Shown: piece by piece, positions 23,131 through 32,055 of the stretch
Layout: every line of letters begins with the position of its first letter
Position numbering within the stretch: the first letter of the stretch is position 1
Assembly (NCBI RefSeq): GCF_014850975.1
Contig: NZ_JACXST010000002.1
Location: 1,302,001 to 1,366,000 of the forward strand
Length of the DNA: 64,000 nt
Source: Methylomonas fluvii
GTDB taxonomy: Bacteria; Pseudomonadota; Gammaproteobacteria; Methylococcales; Methylomonadaceae
Direction of reading: 5' to 3'
Notes under the pieces: generated by a model
What the model was told of the DNA's origin: nothing
Seen by the model: the letters and a program-made list of their open reading frames with translations, nothing else
The model's database searches: none
Made by a program: the position numbers and the translations under genes

Positions 23131-23158
23131 ATTCTACAGCGTTTTCAATGTTTGTCAA
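23131..23158 (-). promoter_or_regulatory. rrn operon promoter
   Basis: On the minus strand TTGACA (23158-23153) and TAGAAT (23136-23131) are 16 bases apart. An A/T-rich segment resembling an UP element precedes the -35 box. It lies just upstream of the leader boxA, so it is the likely main sigma-70 promoter of the rRNA operon. Confidence 0.8.
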
Positions 23159-23292
23159 ATTTATTTTTAAGTCATTTCAAAAACCGAAACCCAAAAAACA
23201 AACCCGCCAAACCAAGCCGACCACTTCACCGCTAAAATTTAAAAGTCAGAGCAGTGAAGAGCCGCTCATTCTAATCACTCGCCAGCCTCGCG

Positions 23293-24501
23293 TCAAGAAA
23301 TTATTTCTATTCGCGCAAATTTTCTTTTCCCTACTTGATAAACATGCGTGCCAGGCGCCGAAATTGAAGCTTTCGGATCCTCCAGTTTTTCACCATCAAT
23401 CTTTACTGCACCTTGTTTGATCAAACGTAGTGCTTCAGAAGTACTTTCCACTAACCCAGCATTTTTCAAAACATTAGCAATTGGCATACCCTGTTCATCG
23501 ACTTTTATTTGAACCTCTTCGATAACATCCGGCAAAGCCCCTCGCTGAAACCGGGCCTCAAAACTTTCCAGAGCCGTTTTTGCAGCCTGCAGCCCATGAA
23601 ATCTGCCAACAATCTCCTGTGCAAGCGCAACTTTGTAATTTCTTGGGTTTTCGCCACCCTCGCACGCAGCCCGCCAACCTTCTATTTCAGTCATTGGCTT
23701 AAAGCTCAATAACTTAAAATAACGCCACATGAGCTCGTCGGAAATCGACATGACCTTGCCAAACATATCGTCGGGCGCGTCCGCAATGCCTATGTAGTTA
23801 TTAAGTGACTTGGACATTTTCTGCACGCCATCAAGCCCTTCCAAAATCGGCATAGTCAACACCACCTGAGGTTTTTGCCCATAACCTTCCTGCAATTGCC
23901 TGCCCATCAATAAATTAAACTTCTGATCGGTGCCACCCAGCTCAACATCTGCTTTCATGACCACTGAGTCATATCCCTGAATTAAGGGGTATAAGAATTC
24001 GTGAATTGCAATCGGCTGCCCACCCTTATACCGCTTACTGAAATCATCACGCTCCAGCATTCTCGCCACGGTATTTCTTGCCGCCAACTGGATTAACTCG
24101 GCACTGGTCATCGCCCCCATCCATGCCGAATTGAACTTCACTTCGGTTTTATCGGGATCAAGAATCTTAAACACCTGCGCCTGATAGGTTTTCGCGTTTT
24201 CCGCCACTTCTTCACGACTCAACGGCTTACGTGTGACGTTTTTGCCAGTCGGATCGCCGATCATCGCGGTAAAATCGCCTATCAAAAATTGCACGTTATG
24301 CCCCGCATCCTGAAATTGCTTCAGCTTATTAATGAGCACCGTGTGCCCCAGATGCAAATCGGGCGCTGTCGGGTCAAATCCGGCCTTGATTGTTAGCGGC
24401 CGATTTTCCTCCAACTTTTTGACCAAGTCAGATTCAAGCAAAATTTCTTCAGCGCCGTAACGCAACTGAGCCAAGGTTTCTTGCAACAATTTATTCTCCA
24501 A
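23293..24501 (-). CDS. tyrS: Tyrosine-tRNA ligase TyrS
   Basis: TyrS charges tRNA-Tyr with tyrosine in the cytoplasm. The 402-residue class I synthetase has the HIGH-type motif HLGH at residues 50-53, KMSKS at 228-232 and a C-terminal S4 RNA-binding domain in the last 60 residues. The intact KMSKS and the size fit the TyrZ-like branch. It is transcribed toward the rRNA operon, whose promoter begins about 130 bases after its stop. Confidence 0.96.
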   Translation of the reverse strand: MENKLLQETLAQLRYGAEEILLESDLVKKLEENRPLTIKAGFDPTAPDLHLGHTVLINKLKQFQDAGHNVQFLIGDFTAMIGDPTGKNVTRKPLSREEVAENAKTYQAQVFKILDPDKTEVKFNSAWMGAMTSAELIQLAARNTVARMLERDDFSKRYKGGQPIAIHEFLYPLIQGYDSVVMKADVELGGTDQKFNLLMGRQLQEGYGQKPQVVLTMPILEGLDGVQKMSKSLNNYIGIADAPDDMFGKVMSISDELMWRYFKLLSFKPMTEIEGWRAACEGGENPRNYKVALAQEIVGRFHGLQAAKTALESFEARFQRGALPDVIEEVQIKVDEQGMPIANVLKNAGLVESTSEALRLIKQGAVKIDGEKLEDPKASISAPGTHVYQVGKRKFARIEIIS

Positions 24502-24624
24502 ATAGCCTTAAGTTTTGGGCGCGCATTATAAGTGATGCAATTGTACGGAAGGATAAAAAATGGCCTTTTGTTGGCCTTATGCACCAAAATTCCCTACAAT
24601 GAAACGCTCGACAAACAATGAAGT

Positions 24625-25929
24625 GTGATTACTGTGAAGAACAGAATACTCAAGTCGGTGCTTTTAGGCACCTGCACCGTTGTTGCCGCCAGCGCAAGTT
24701 ACGGATTGATACCGCATAAAGGTTTTGAAGACGCAAAGACCTTGGAGCAAGACAGACTGATCTCGTCCAAGATCAACCAATACACTAAATACGTTGCCCC
24801 ACCCGAAGTACAACATCTCGATATTACCGAAGAACTGGAACATACCGTTAAATCCGGCGAAAACCTTTCCAGCATTTTCTCCGACTTAAATCTTAGCCGA
24901 GAAGATTTGCATAAAATCATCCATGCCAACGCCACGGGCAAGCAGTTTGCCGATGTCGAACCTGGTCAGGATGTTGTTGCCACCCTGAATGCGTCAGGCG
25001 AACTGGAACAGCTTACCTACAGCAAAAACCCTTTCGAAACATTGATTGCCACCCGGCATGACGACGAATTCGATGTGGCATTGTTAAGCAAAAAAGTCGA
25101 TTACCAAATTGCCAGCTCCAAAGGCTCTATCGATTCCTCACTGTTCGAAGACGGCAAGGAAGCAGGCCTGCCGGAAAAACTAATCCTGAAACTGGCTGAC
25201 ATCTTTGCCTGGGACATCGACTTTGCACTGAACTTAAGAGACGGCGACCAATTTACCGTCGTCTATGAAAAGCTGTTTGTGGACGGCAAAGAATTCGACA
25301 CAGGCGAAATCCTGTCGGTTGAATTCGTCAACCAAGGCAAAACTTATACCGCCGTGCGGTTTGAAGACAACCAAGGCAACACCGGCTATTACACCCCGGA
25401 AGGCAACGGCCTGCGCAAAGCCTTCCTGCAAACGCCGATGGATTTTGCCAAAATCAGCTCGCATTTTGATTTGCACCGCAAGCATCCCATCCTGAACACC
25501 ATCCGCGCTCACAAAGGCGTCGATTATTCCGCGGCCATCGGCACACCGGTTAAAACCACCGGCGACGGCAAAATCGTCTTCCGCGGCGTGAAAAACGGCT
25601 ACGGCAATGTAGTGGAAATCGAACACGGCCAAAAATACTCAACCTTGTACGCCCACCTGTCCGGTTTCAAATCCGGTCAAAAACTCGGTAGCGCTATCAA
25701 GCAAGGCGACGTGATCGGTTATGTCGGCAAAACCGGCTTAGCTACCGGCCCGCATTTGCATTATGAATTCCGCATCGGTGGCGCGCATGTCAACCCGGTT
25801 ACCGCCAAAATACCGCGCTCCATGCCTATGGATAACGCTTTACTGGCAAAATTCAAAGCACAAACCCAGCCATTTCTGGCGCAATTGAAACAAGCCAAAG
25901 GCGACGCATTGGTTGCTCAAAACCAATAA
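24625..25929 (+). CDS. M23 peptidoglycan endopeptidase (MepM-like)
   Basis: The 434-residue protein has an N-terminal membrane/signal segment (about residues 10-30), an OapA/LysM-like region around 75-120 (VKSGENLSSIFSDLNL) and a C-terminal LytM/M23 domain. Zinc ligands H296 and D300 (HKGVD) and the HLH motif with H377 and H379 are intact, so it should be an active endopeptidase cutting peptidoglycan cross-links. The start is GTG at 24625; another GTG nine bases on is equally possible. Placement upstream of anmK suggests a cell-wall turnover unit. Confidence 0.9.
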   Translation: MITVKNRILKSVLLGTCTVVAASASYGLIPHKGFEDAKTLEQDRLISSKINQYTKYVAPPEVQHLDITEELEHTVKSGENLSSIFSDLNLSREDLHKIIHANATGKQFADVEPGQDVVATLNASGELEQLTYSKNPFETLIATRHDDEFDVALLSKKVDYQIASSKGSIDSSLFEDGKEAGLPEKLILKLADIFAWDIDFALNLRDGDQFTVVYEKLFVDGKEFDTGEILSVEFVNQGKTYTAVRFEDNQGNTGYYTPEGNGLRKAFLQTPMDFAKISSHFDLHRKHPILNTIRAHKGVDYSAAIGTPVKTTGDGKIVFRGVKNGYGNVVEIEHGQKYSTLYAHLSGFKSGQKLGSAIKQGDVIGYVGKTGLATGPHLHYEFRIGGAHVNPVTAKIPRSMPMDNALLAKFKAQTQPFLAQLKQAKGDALVAQNQ

Positions 25930-25930
25930 A

Positions 25931-27046
25931 GTGTCCGAGCTTTATATAGGCTTAATGTCAGGGACCAGCGTCGATGGTATCGATGCTGGTCTTGTAGATT
26001 TTAGCGACGGCAAAATACAACTTGTCGCATTCCATTACCAACCCTTTTCCGCCGAACTCCGGCAAAAAATTCACAAGCTTAGTCAAGCGAATCAGCCTGT
26101 TTTGTTAACAGATTACGGCTCGCTAGATAGCCAGATCGGTCGTTTATTCGGCGAAACCACGCTGACTTTATTAAGTAACGCTCAGATCCCAGCGAGCGCA
26201 ATCAAAGCTGTCGGTAGTCACGGCCAAACCGTTTATCACGCCCCGGAGACCGGCAATGGCTTTTCTCTGCAAATCGGAGACCCGAATCGCATCGCCGAAA
26301 TCACAGGCCTCACCACTGTCGCCGATTTTCGTCGCCGCGACATTGCCGTTGGCGGCCAAGGAGCCCCGTTGGTTCCAGCCTTTCATCAAGCGGTTTTTAG
26401 CGATGCAGCACAAGCCAGAGTCATCGTTAATATTGGCGGCATCGCCAACATAACGGTGTTAAACGATAAACCGGTCATCGGCTTCGATACCGGCCCCGGC
26501 AATGGTTTAATGGACTTATGGTGTCAAAAACATTGCAACCAGCCTTATGACTGCAACGGCGACTGGGCAGCGAAGGGCACCCCACATACTGCCCTTCTAG
26601 ATACTTTAAAGGACGACGATTATTTCCGAGTAGCTCCGCCGAAAAGCACTGGCAAGGAATATTTTTCGCCTGCATGGTTACAGCAGAAGCTCAGCTTATT
26701 TCCAAACCTTGAGCCCGAGGATATTCAAGCCACACTCTGCCAATTCAGCGCCGATACTATCGCCGACGCCATTCGCCAATATGCGCCAAATACCTTGCAA
26801 ACTTTGATTTGCGGCGGCGGAGCGCATAACAGGCAATTGATGAAGCTATTACGGAAAAGTCTCGATATGTCTGTAACTTCGACAGCGGAATGGGGAATCG
26901 CCCCGGACCATGTCGAAGCGATTGCTTTTGCCTGGCTGGCACGGCAAACCCTGAACAATTTGCCGGGAAATCTATGCAGCGTCACGGGCGCAGCTACGCC
27001 CGTGGTTTTAGGTGGGATTTATCCGGGTAAAAACGGCTTAAGCTGA
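25931..27046 (+). CDS. anmK: Anhydro-N-acetylmuramic acid kinase AnmK
   Basis: AnmK phosphorylates and opens 1,6-anhydro-MurNAc during peptidoglycan recycling. The product of about 371 residues carries the phosphate-binding signature [18 protein letters not shown] near its N terminus, then [17 protein letters not shown] and [12 protein letters not shown] at 25931, right after the stop of the M23 gene, gives the family length (E. coli 369 residues); the frame is open upstream to a TTG at 25913. It overlaps the convergent erpA gene by 9 bases at the 3' ends. Confidence 0.95.
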   Translation: MSELYIGLMSGTSVDGIDAGLVDFSDGKIQLVAFHYQPFSAELRQKIHKLSQANQPVLLTDYGSLDSQIGRLFGETTLTLLSNAQIPASAIKAVGSHGQTVYHAPETGNGFSLQIGDPNRIAEITGLTTVADFRRRDIAVGGQGAPLVPAFHQAVFSDAAQARVIVNIGGIANITVLNDKPVIGFDTGPGNGLMDLWCQKHCNQPYDCNGDWAAKGTPHTALLDTLKDDDYFRVAPPKSTGKEYFSPAWLQQKLSLFPNLEPEDIQATLCQFSADTIADAIRQYAPNTLQTLICGGGAHNRQLMKLLRKSLDMSVTSTAEWGIAPDHVEAIAFAWLARQTLNNLPGNLCSVTGAATPVVLGGIYPGKNGLS

Positions 27047-27370
27047 GAAAGACGAGCCGCAACCGCAGGTAGTGGTCGCATTTGGATTGCGAATCACGAA
27101 TTGCGCACCAGACAAGTCCTCCTTGTAATCGATTTCGGCACCGCTAAGGTACTGAATACTCATCGAATCGATCAGTACCGTCACACCGTCTTTGAGGATT
27201 TGCGTATCGTCGTCATTCACCTCTTCGTCAAAGGTAAAACCATACTGAAATCCGGAACAGCCGCCACCGCTGATATAGACTCTGAGCTTAAGATTATCGT
27301 TACCCTCTTCCTGAATTAAACCCGCTACTTTTTGCGCGGCACTGTCGGTAAAAACAATAGGATCGGACAT
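27038..27370 (-). CDS. erpA: Iron-sulfur cluster insertion protein ErpA
   Basis: ErpA is an A-type carrier that delivers iron-sulfur clusters to apoproteins. The 110-residue product has the three conserved cysteines C38 (GGGCSG), C102 and C104 (TCGCGSSF). The start at 27370 (MSDPIVF) is preceded by GAG at a suitable distance; the frame is open six codons further. It converges with anmK, with stops overlapping. Upstream, an IS5-family element begins 166 bases from the start codon. Confidence 0.93.
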   Translation of the reverse strand: MSDPIVFTDSAAQKVAGLIQEEGNDNLKLRVYISGGGCSGFQYGFTFDEEVNDDDTQILKDGVTVLIDSMSIQYLSGAEIDYKEDLSGAQFVIRNPNATTTCGCGSSFSA

Positions 27371-27536
27371 ATAAAACTCTATAAGCAATTGAAAGACTGG
27401 ATGATTATGACTATACCCAGTAATTCAGTCAAGAATTATCAACTATATTTCCCAGGCTAGCGGTTAAAGCCCTAAAGACGCAACAACTACGCAATTATTT
27501 GCGCTAAATTTAGCTGGAACTTTACAACTCACTCTA

Positions 27537-28389
27537 GGGGCTGTTGCCGTTTTGGGCTGATAGCCTTGAAAACGAACTGATTTGCCCAAATGCTTGAGTT
27601 TTTCAATCAACCGATACTCAAGCGATGCCACGACAGTTGTTTACGGATGAATACTGGAATAAATTCAAAGCCATCATGTTGAGCCTGGGGATTTATGACA
27701 AGCCTTCGCTAAGACAAACGGTAGAGGGGATTTTTTATCGCTTGCGAGTAGGCTGCCCCTGGCGAGACTTACCTATAACGCTTGGCAAATGGAATGCCGT
27801 GTATAAACGATTCAACGCTTGGTCGCTTCAGGAAAAGTTGATGGGTATCTTTCGGGGACTGGTGGTGGAACCGGATTTGGAATGGGCATTTATCGACGGC
27901 AGTATTGTGAAGGCTCATCAACATAGTAGTGGCGCGGCCCATGAGCAGGAAACAGCCATCGGAAAATCCGTCGCGGGTAACACCACCAAAATCCATATGG
28001 TCGTTGATGCTTGCGGGCTGCCCATTCATTTCTCGGTGACGGGGGGCGAGGTGCACGACTGTAAAGAAGCGCCGGAATTGGTGGCTAAACTCCCTTTGGC
28101 TACCCACATGATTGCTGACAAAGGCTATGACAGTGAGTCTTTACGTATTCAAATTCGAGACAAAGGGAGTGTGCCTAGCATTCCTAGAAAACAGAACTCA
28201 ACCATCGGGAATGACGAAATGGACTGGTGTCTCTACAAATATCGCCACCTCGTTGAAAATGTATTTGCGCGACTGAAACATTTCAGAGCCATCGCAACGT
28301 GATATGACAAATTGAAACGCAATTTTGAAAGTGTCGTCGCTTTGGCCTGCGCTTTCATTTGGTTGCCCATGTAAAACGGCAACAGCCCC
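27537..28389 (+). mobile_element. IS5-family insertion sequence, copy 1 (defective)
   Basis: The 853-base element is bounded by inverted repeats GGGGCTGTTGCCGTTTT and AAAACGGCAACAGCCCC. It is flanked by TA on both sides, a probable 2-bp target duplication. It carries one transposase gene with a premature stop. A second copy lies in the opposite orientation at 61925-62773. The insertion lies between the erpA promoter region and sixA, ending 65 bases before the sixA start. Confidence 0.92.
27625..28374 (+). pseudogene. IS5-family transposase with nonsense mutation
   Basis: The frame encodes an IS4/IS5-type DDE transposase starting MPRQLFTDEYW. It has the catalytic region FIDGSIVKAH, then MIADKGYDSE and HLVENVFARLKHF. 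At 28300-28302 a TGA replaces the CGG arginine codon present in the second copy (RAIAT then RYDKL). Beyond the stop the frame continues to LACAFIWLPM and TAA at 28374. The product is therefore cut at 225 of about 249 residues. All three likely DDE residues precede the stop, so residual activity cannot be excluded. Confidence 0.88.
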
Positions 28390-28454
28390 TATTGCTTCGC
28401 CGAAAGTCCAAATGTGTCGATAGCCTAAAGATTCGCCCGACCAGGAGACGTACC

Positions 28455-28952
28455 ATGCTTATCACCTTCCTCAGACACGCTACCGCAGAAGTTGGCGGCG
28501 TATCGACGCCCGACGCGGACAGAGCCTTAATCGATAAAGGTGAAAAGCAGGTAAAACGCGTCGCTGCATTTTGTTTGGCCAACGGCTTAATTCCGGGATC
28601 GATTTATTGCAGTCCGCTGTTACGCGCCCAACAGACCGCAAGAATCCTCAACCAGCGCCTGCCTGGCAGTCCAGCCCCGCAAACCGTTAATTGGTTGGCA
28701 ATCGACACATCTAGCCCCAATATAATCACCGAACTTAGCAAACTAGCAGAGCAGGGCCTGGAGGACGTTTGGCTGGTCGGCCACGAACCGGACTTTTCGA
28801 CTACCATTTCCCGGCTACTAGGCGTGGCTCCCGAGAACATTGTTATCAAAAAAGCCTCTTTAACTCGATTGGATGCCGATTTTTCGGATCAAGCTTCGGC
28901 TAAATTGCTGTGGAGCATCCCGTGCGCATTGATGCGCCAAGGTCAAGCCTAA
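28455..28952 (+). CDS. sixA: Phosphohistidine phosphatase SixA-like
   Basis: SixA-type proteins are small histidine phosphatases that remove phosphate from phosphohistidine domains. The 165-residue product has the RHG-type motif LRHATAE with catalytic H8 and the second histidine in VGHEPDFS. The start at 28455 is chosen because AGGAGA lies just upstream; the frame is open through the IS boundary. The IS5 element ends 65 bases before it, so its native promoter may have been replaced. Confidence 0.88.
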   Translation: MLITFLRHATAEVGGVSTPDADRALIDKGEKQVKRVAAFCLANGLIPGSIYCSPLLRAQQTARILNQRLPGSPAPQTVNWLAIDTSSPNIITELSKLAEQGLEDVWLVGHEPDFSTTISRLLGVAPENIVIKKASLTRLDADFSDQASAKLLWSIPCALMRQGQA

Positions 28953-28968
28953 CGAAACTCAAGCCCAT

Positions 28969-30108
28969 CTAAGCAAAAATTTCTTCGTCCAGCAGATAAC
29001 AGCCCGGATCCTCGGCCCAAAAATCGCCCGTCATTTGCTGGGCGCGAACACGCGTATTGCCGTTGCAGATGCTTTGATAATGGCATTCACCACAGCGCCC
29101 TTTCAGCGGCCGTGGCGACGTTTTCAATCCGGTCATCAGCGGATCATTAACATCCATCCAGATTTCGGAAAAAGGTCGTTTACGCACATTACCCAAGCCG
29201 TAATGCCACCAGAACGTATCCGGATGGACATTACCGAGATTATCGATATTGGCTACGTTGACGCCCGAGGCGTTGCCGCCCCATTGCTTCAGCTTGGTGC
29301 GGATGTGCTCCGCGCGCTCAGGAAAGCGCCGCTTGACCCAATGTAGAAAATATACGGCATCCGCATCGTTGTTGCCGGTCACCACTTCGCGGTGTAAGCC
29401 TTGCTGTTCCCAACTTAACGACTTTTCGAACAAACTGTCCATAACCTCGCGGGTCAACTGAAACTCGGCGTCGTCTTTACGGTTTTTGTTGCCGCGGCCA
29501 CCGTAATTCAAATGCGACAGATAGAATTTGTCGATGTCTTCGTCATCCATTAATTGCAACAAACCTTCGAAATCGTGGGCATTATCTTGGGTCAGCGTGA
29601 ACCTGACGCCGGCTTTAATGTCGTGTTCACGGCATAAACGAATACCGGCCAGCGATGCCTCGAACGAACCTTGCTTCTGGCGGAACGTGTCATGGGTCTG
29701 ACCAATACCATCCAGGCTAACGCCGATATATTGGTAGTCGATGGCGGCAATTTGCTTGATGTTAGATGGATTGATTAAGGTGCCATTACTGGACAAGGCC
29801 ACATAAAATCCCATGTCGCGAGCGCGCTGCGAGATGGCAAAAATATCCGGATGCAGCAGCGGCTCGCCGCCGGACAGAATCAACACAGGGACTTTAAACG
29901 CCTTCAGGTCATCCATCACCGTGTAAATTTCCGGAGTGCTCAATTCGCCGGGGAAATTGATGTCGGCGGAAGTGGTATAGCAGTGTTTGCAGGTTAAATT
30001 GCAGCGGCGGATCAAGTTCCAAATCACTACCGGCCCGGCGGGTTTGCGCGGCGCCGTCAGCGGGGTTGGATGCAGCAGTTCGCGCATATATTGGCTCAAT
30101 CTGAACAT
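28969..30108 (-). CDS. nirJ: Heme d1 biosynthesis radical SAM protein NirJ
   Basis: NirJ replaces two propionate side chains on didecarboxysiroheme during heme d1 synthesis. The 379-residue protein has the radical SAM motif RRCNLTCKHC with C36, C40 and C43, SGGEPLLHP, and a C-terminal SPASM-type cysteine region (CGECHYQSIC, then GCY). It is the last gene of the nir operon, 3 bases after nirH. Length and motifs match the family; the substrate assignment relies on the adjacent nirFDLGH genes. Confidence 0.95.
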   Translation of the reverse strand: MFRLSQYMRELLHPTPLTAPRKPAGPVVIWNLIRRCNLTCKHCYTTSADINFPGELSTPEIYTVMDDLKAFKVPVLILSGGEPLLHPDIFAISQRARDMGFYVALSSNGTLINPSNIKQIAAIDYQYIGVSLDGIGQTHDTFRQKQGSFEASLAGIRLCREHDIKAGVRFTLTQDNAHDFEGLLQLMDDEDIDKFYLSHLNYGGRGNKNRKDDAEFQLTREVMDSLFEKSLSWEQQGLHREVVTGNNDADAVYFLHWVKRRFPERAEHIRTKLKQWGGNASGVNVANIDNLGNVHPDTFWWHYGLGNVRKRPFSEIWMDVNDPLMTGLKTSPRPLKGRCGECHYQSICNGNTRVRAQQMTGDFWAEDPGCYLLDEEIFA

Positions 30109-30111
30109 GCT

Positions 30112-30591
30112 TTATCCTCCGATTCTTAAACCGGTTTTTTTTAGAATTTTAGTGCTGTACAACACCTCATGGCTGCGTGCTTGCGCACCCAATAGTTCGG
30201 CAATGATAGCCACTTGCTCGCTGGCATCCTGTTCGGTCTTGCCGTGCACCATGGCGAACAGGTTATAGGACCACTCAGGCAAGTGCCGGGGGCGCTGATA
30301 GCAATGACTGACAAACGGCAGCATAGCCACTTTTTGTCCCAGTTCGTCGACATAGCCATCTTCGACATCCCACACTGTCATACCGTTAAAGCGGTAACCC
30401 AGTTTGTAATGATTGGGCACCGCAGCAATGCGGCGGACCACCCCGGTCTGTTGCATTTCGGCCAGGTGCAACATCACGGTTTGAGCAGACAAGCCCAGTT
30501 GCTCGGCAACAGCTTGGTACGGCTCGCTAACCAAGGGCAAACCGGCCTGGGTGGCCTGGATAATTTTCCGGTCTATCTCATCGATTGGCAT
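30112..30591 (-). CDS. nirH: Siroheme decarboxylase subunit NirH
   Basis: This is one of four AsnC/Lrp-like proteins (NirD, L, G, H) that decarboxylate siroheme to didecarboxysiroheme. The 159-residue product has a helix-turn-helix-like N terminus and the L/H-type motif HCYQRP followed by YNLFAMVHGKT. The start at 30591 overlaps the nirG stop by one base (TAATG); the frame runs open to 30726, but that would run into nirG. Assignment to H rather than L rests on gene order. Confidence 0.9.
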   Translation of the reverse strand: MPIDEIDRKIIQATQAGLPLVSEPYQAVAEQLGLSAQTVMLHLAEMQQTGVVRRIAAVPNHYKLGYRFNGMTVWDVEDGYVDELGQKVAMLPFVSHCYQRPRHLPEWSYNLFAMVHGKTEQDASEQVAIIAELLGAQARSHEVLYSTKILKKTGLRIGG

Positions 30592-31034
30592 TAGGCTTCC
30601 AATTGCAAACCAACATAGTATTCGCTGATCTTTGGCATATTGAAGACTCGCAGACCAGTTCGACGCTCGATTTCCGCGATCACCGTCGCCACTTGCTCGG
30701 GTTGTTCGGTAGCCAGCACAAACCACATATTTAATAAATGATTGCGGGCATAGTTATGCGCCACTTCAGGGAAGCTGTTGACGATTTCAGTGACTTCGTC
30801 AAAACGTTCGCCGGGTACTTTCAGCGCTGCCAAAGTCAGAGCCCCACCCATTTGTTCGGCATGATACATAGGCCCAAAGCGTGACAGGACGCCGTCGGCC
30901 AGCATGGTTTGTAATCTTGAGAGCAACTCTGCTTCAACAAGCCCCAATTCCTCGGCAACTCGTTGATAGGGTGCTGCGCAAATTGGGAAGCCTTGTTGCA
31001 GGCGGTTGATAATAGCTTTGTCTATGGCGTCCAT
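30591..31034 (-). CDS. nirG: Siroheme decarboxylase subunit NirG
   Basis: This 147-residue AsnC-like protein shows the D/G-type signature PEVAHNYARN followed by NMWFVLA. It lacks the HGKT motif seen in NirL and NirH. It lies 2 bases after nirL and overlaps nirH by one base. It is expected to form part of the siroheme decarboxylase complex rather than to bind DNA. The name follows position in the conserved nirF-D-L-G-H-J order. Confidence 0.9.
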   Translation of the reverse strand: MDAIDKAIINRLQQGFPICAAPYQRVAEELGLVEAELLSRLQTMLADGVLSRFGPMYHAEQMGGALTLAALKVPGERFDEVTEIVNSFPEVAHNYARNHLLNMWFVLATEQPEQVATVIAEIERRTGLRVFNMPKISEYYVGLQLEA

Positions 31035-31036
31035 GT

Positions 31037-31606
31037 TTAGGCGTGCATACCAAAAGACTGTTTGTTTTTAATCTCCTCAGCCCTGCTCTCTCCGGCAATA
31101 CAGGGAACGGCCCCATCGCCATTGGCAATAGGGCGAGCATATAGAGCGCCACGCTGTTTAAAACAACGCCGGCTAAACAATACTTCGAATGGATACTCGC
31201 ATAGATTACAGGCATGCCGCAGTTCGGCCCATTGTTCCAACACCACGTCTCGGGTCTTGCCATGAATCATGCAATACAGGTTATACGGCCAGATTTCGCC
31301 TTGGCGCGGGCGTTGATAACACAGATTCACACAAGCCTGTTGGCTGATCAAAGCCCCCACCCGAGCCACCCGGTCGTCTGGCACATCCATCACAATCATC
31401 GCATTAGCCCGGTAGCCGAGTTGACGATGCTTGACGACTACGCCCCAACGCTTGATTAATCCCAGGGTCTTCAAGCGGGCCAAACGCTCTATCACGTCTT
31501 GCTCGGCTATCGCCAATTGCTCCGCTATTGCCGCATAAGGCCTCGCCGCAATCGGCAAACCGGTTTGCACGGCGGCAATCAGTTGATAGTCGATAGCGTC
31601 AATCAT
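31037..31606 (-). CDS. nirL: Siroheme decarboxylase subunit NirL
   Basis: This 189-residue AsnC-like protein has the L/H-type motif NLCYQRP followed by YNLYCMIHGKT; the position that is His in NirH (SHCYQRP) is Leu here. A tail of about 30 residues beyond the usual fold (from about residue 160) is not conserved in the paralogues. It overlaps the nirD stop by 8 bases. Its role is siroheme decarboxylation with NirD, G and H. Confidence 0.9.
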   Translation of the reverse strand: MIDAIDYQLIAAVQTGLPIAARPYAAIAEQLAIAEQDVIERLARLKTLGLIKRWGVVVKHRQLGYRANAMIVMDVPDDRVARVGALISQQACVNLCYQRPRQGEIWPYNLYCMIHGKTRDVVLEQWAELRHACNLCEYPFEVLFSRRCFKQRGALYARPIANGDGAVPCIAGESRAEEIKNKQSFGMHA

Positions 31607-32054
31607 GCAGATTTAGCTCAAATCCCAGGTTGATGAAATAGTCGGCCAGCATTGGCAGCAACATGGCGGGATAGCCGGTTTGGGACTCGATATCCGCAAT
31701 AACGGCTTTAAGATGGATTTCGCTATCGGCAATCAACACAAACCATAAATTGAAACGATTTTCGCGTTCGTAGTTATGATTGACTTCCGGATAAGCGCTG
31801 ACCAATTCGGCAACCCTTGGCAAATCAAATTCCGGCACCGCCATCGCCACCAGCGCGCTATTACCAATGCTATTGGGCGCGATAACTGGACCGATGCGGC
31901 TGATCATCTGCTGCTCGGATAATGTTTGAAACGCATTTAACACCTCATCCTCGCTGACACCAAGCTGTTCGGCAATATCGCGGTAGGGCGTCGGACTCAA
32001 CGGAAAATCCTGTTGGTAGTCGTTGAGCAAGCGTTTGTGCAAGGGTGCTAGCAT
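31599..32054 (-). CDS. nirD: Siroheme decarboxylase subunit NirD
   Basis: The 151-residue AsnC-like protein has an N-terminal helix-turn-helix-like half and the D/G-type motif PEVNHNYERE followed by NLWFVLI. It lies one base after nirF and overlaps nirL by 8 bases. It is the first of four separate nirD-L-G-H genes; in some bacteria D and L are fused, but here all four are separate. Confidence 0.9.
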   Translation of the reverse strand: MLAPLHKRLLNDYQQDFPLSPTPYRDIAEQLGVSEDEVLNAFQTLSEQQMISRIGPVIAPNSIGNSALVAMAVPEFDLPRVAELVSAYPEVNHNYERENRFNLWFVLIADSEIHLKAVIADIESQTGYPAMLLPMLADYFINLGFELNLHD

Positions 32055-32055
32055 G

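Larger units (their letters stand above)
22940..23292 (-). other. 16S leader and rrn promoter region
   Basis: This 353-base stretch between tyrS and 16S rRNA holds the rrn promoter (23131-23158), the leader boxA (23091-23103) and the 5' processing sequence of 16S. An A/T-rich tract upstream of the -35 box could be an UP element. No protein gene is visible. Confidence 0.8.
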
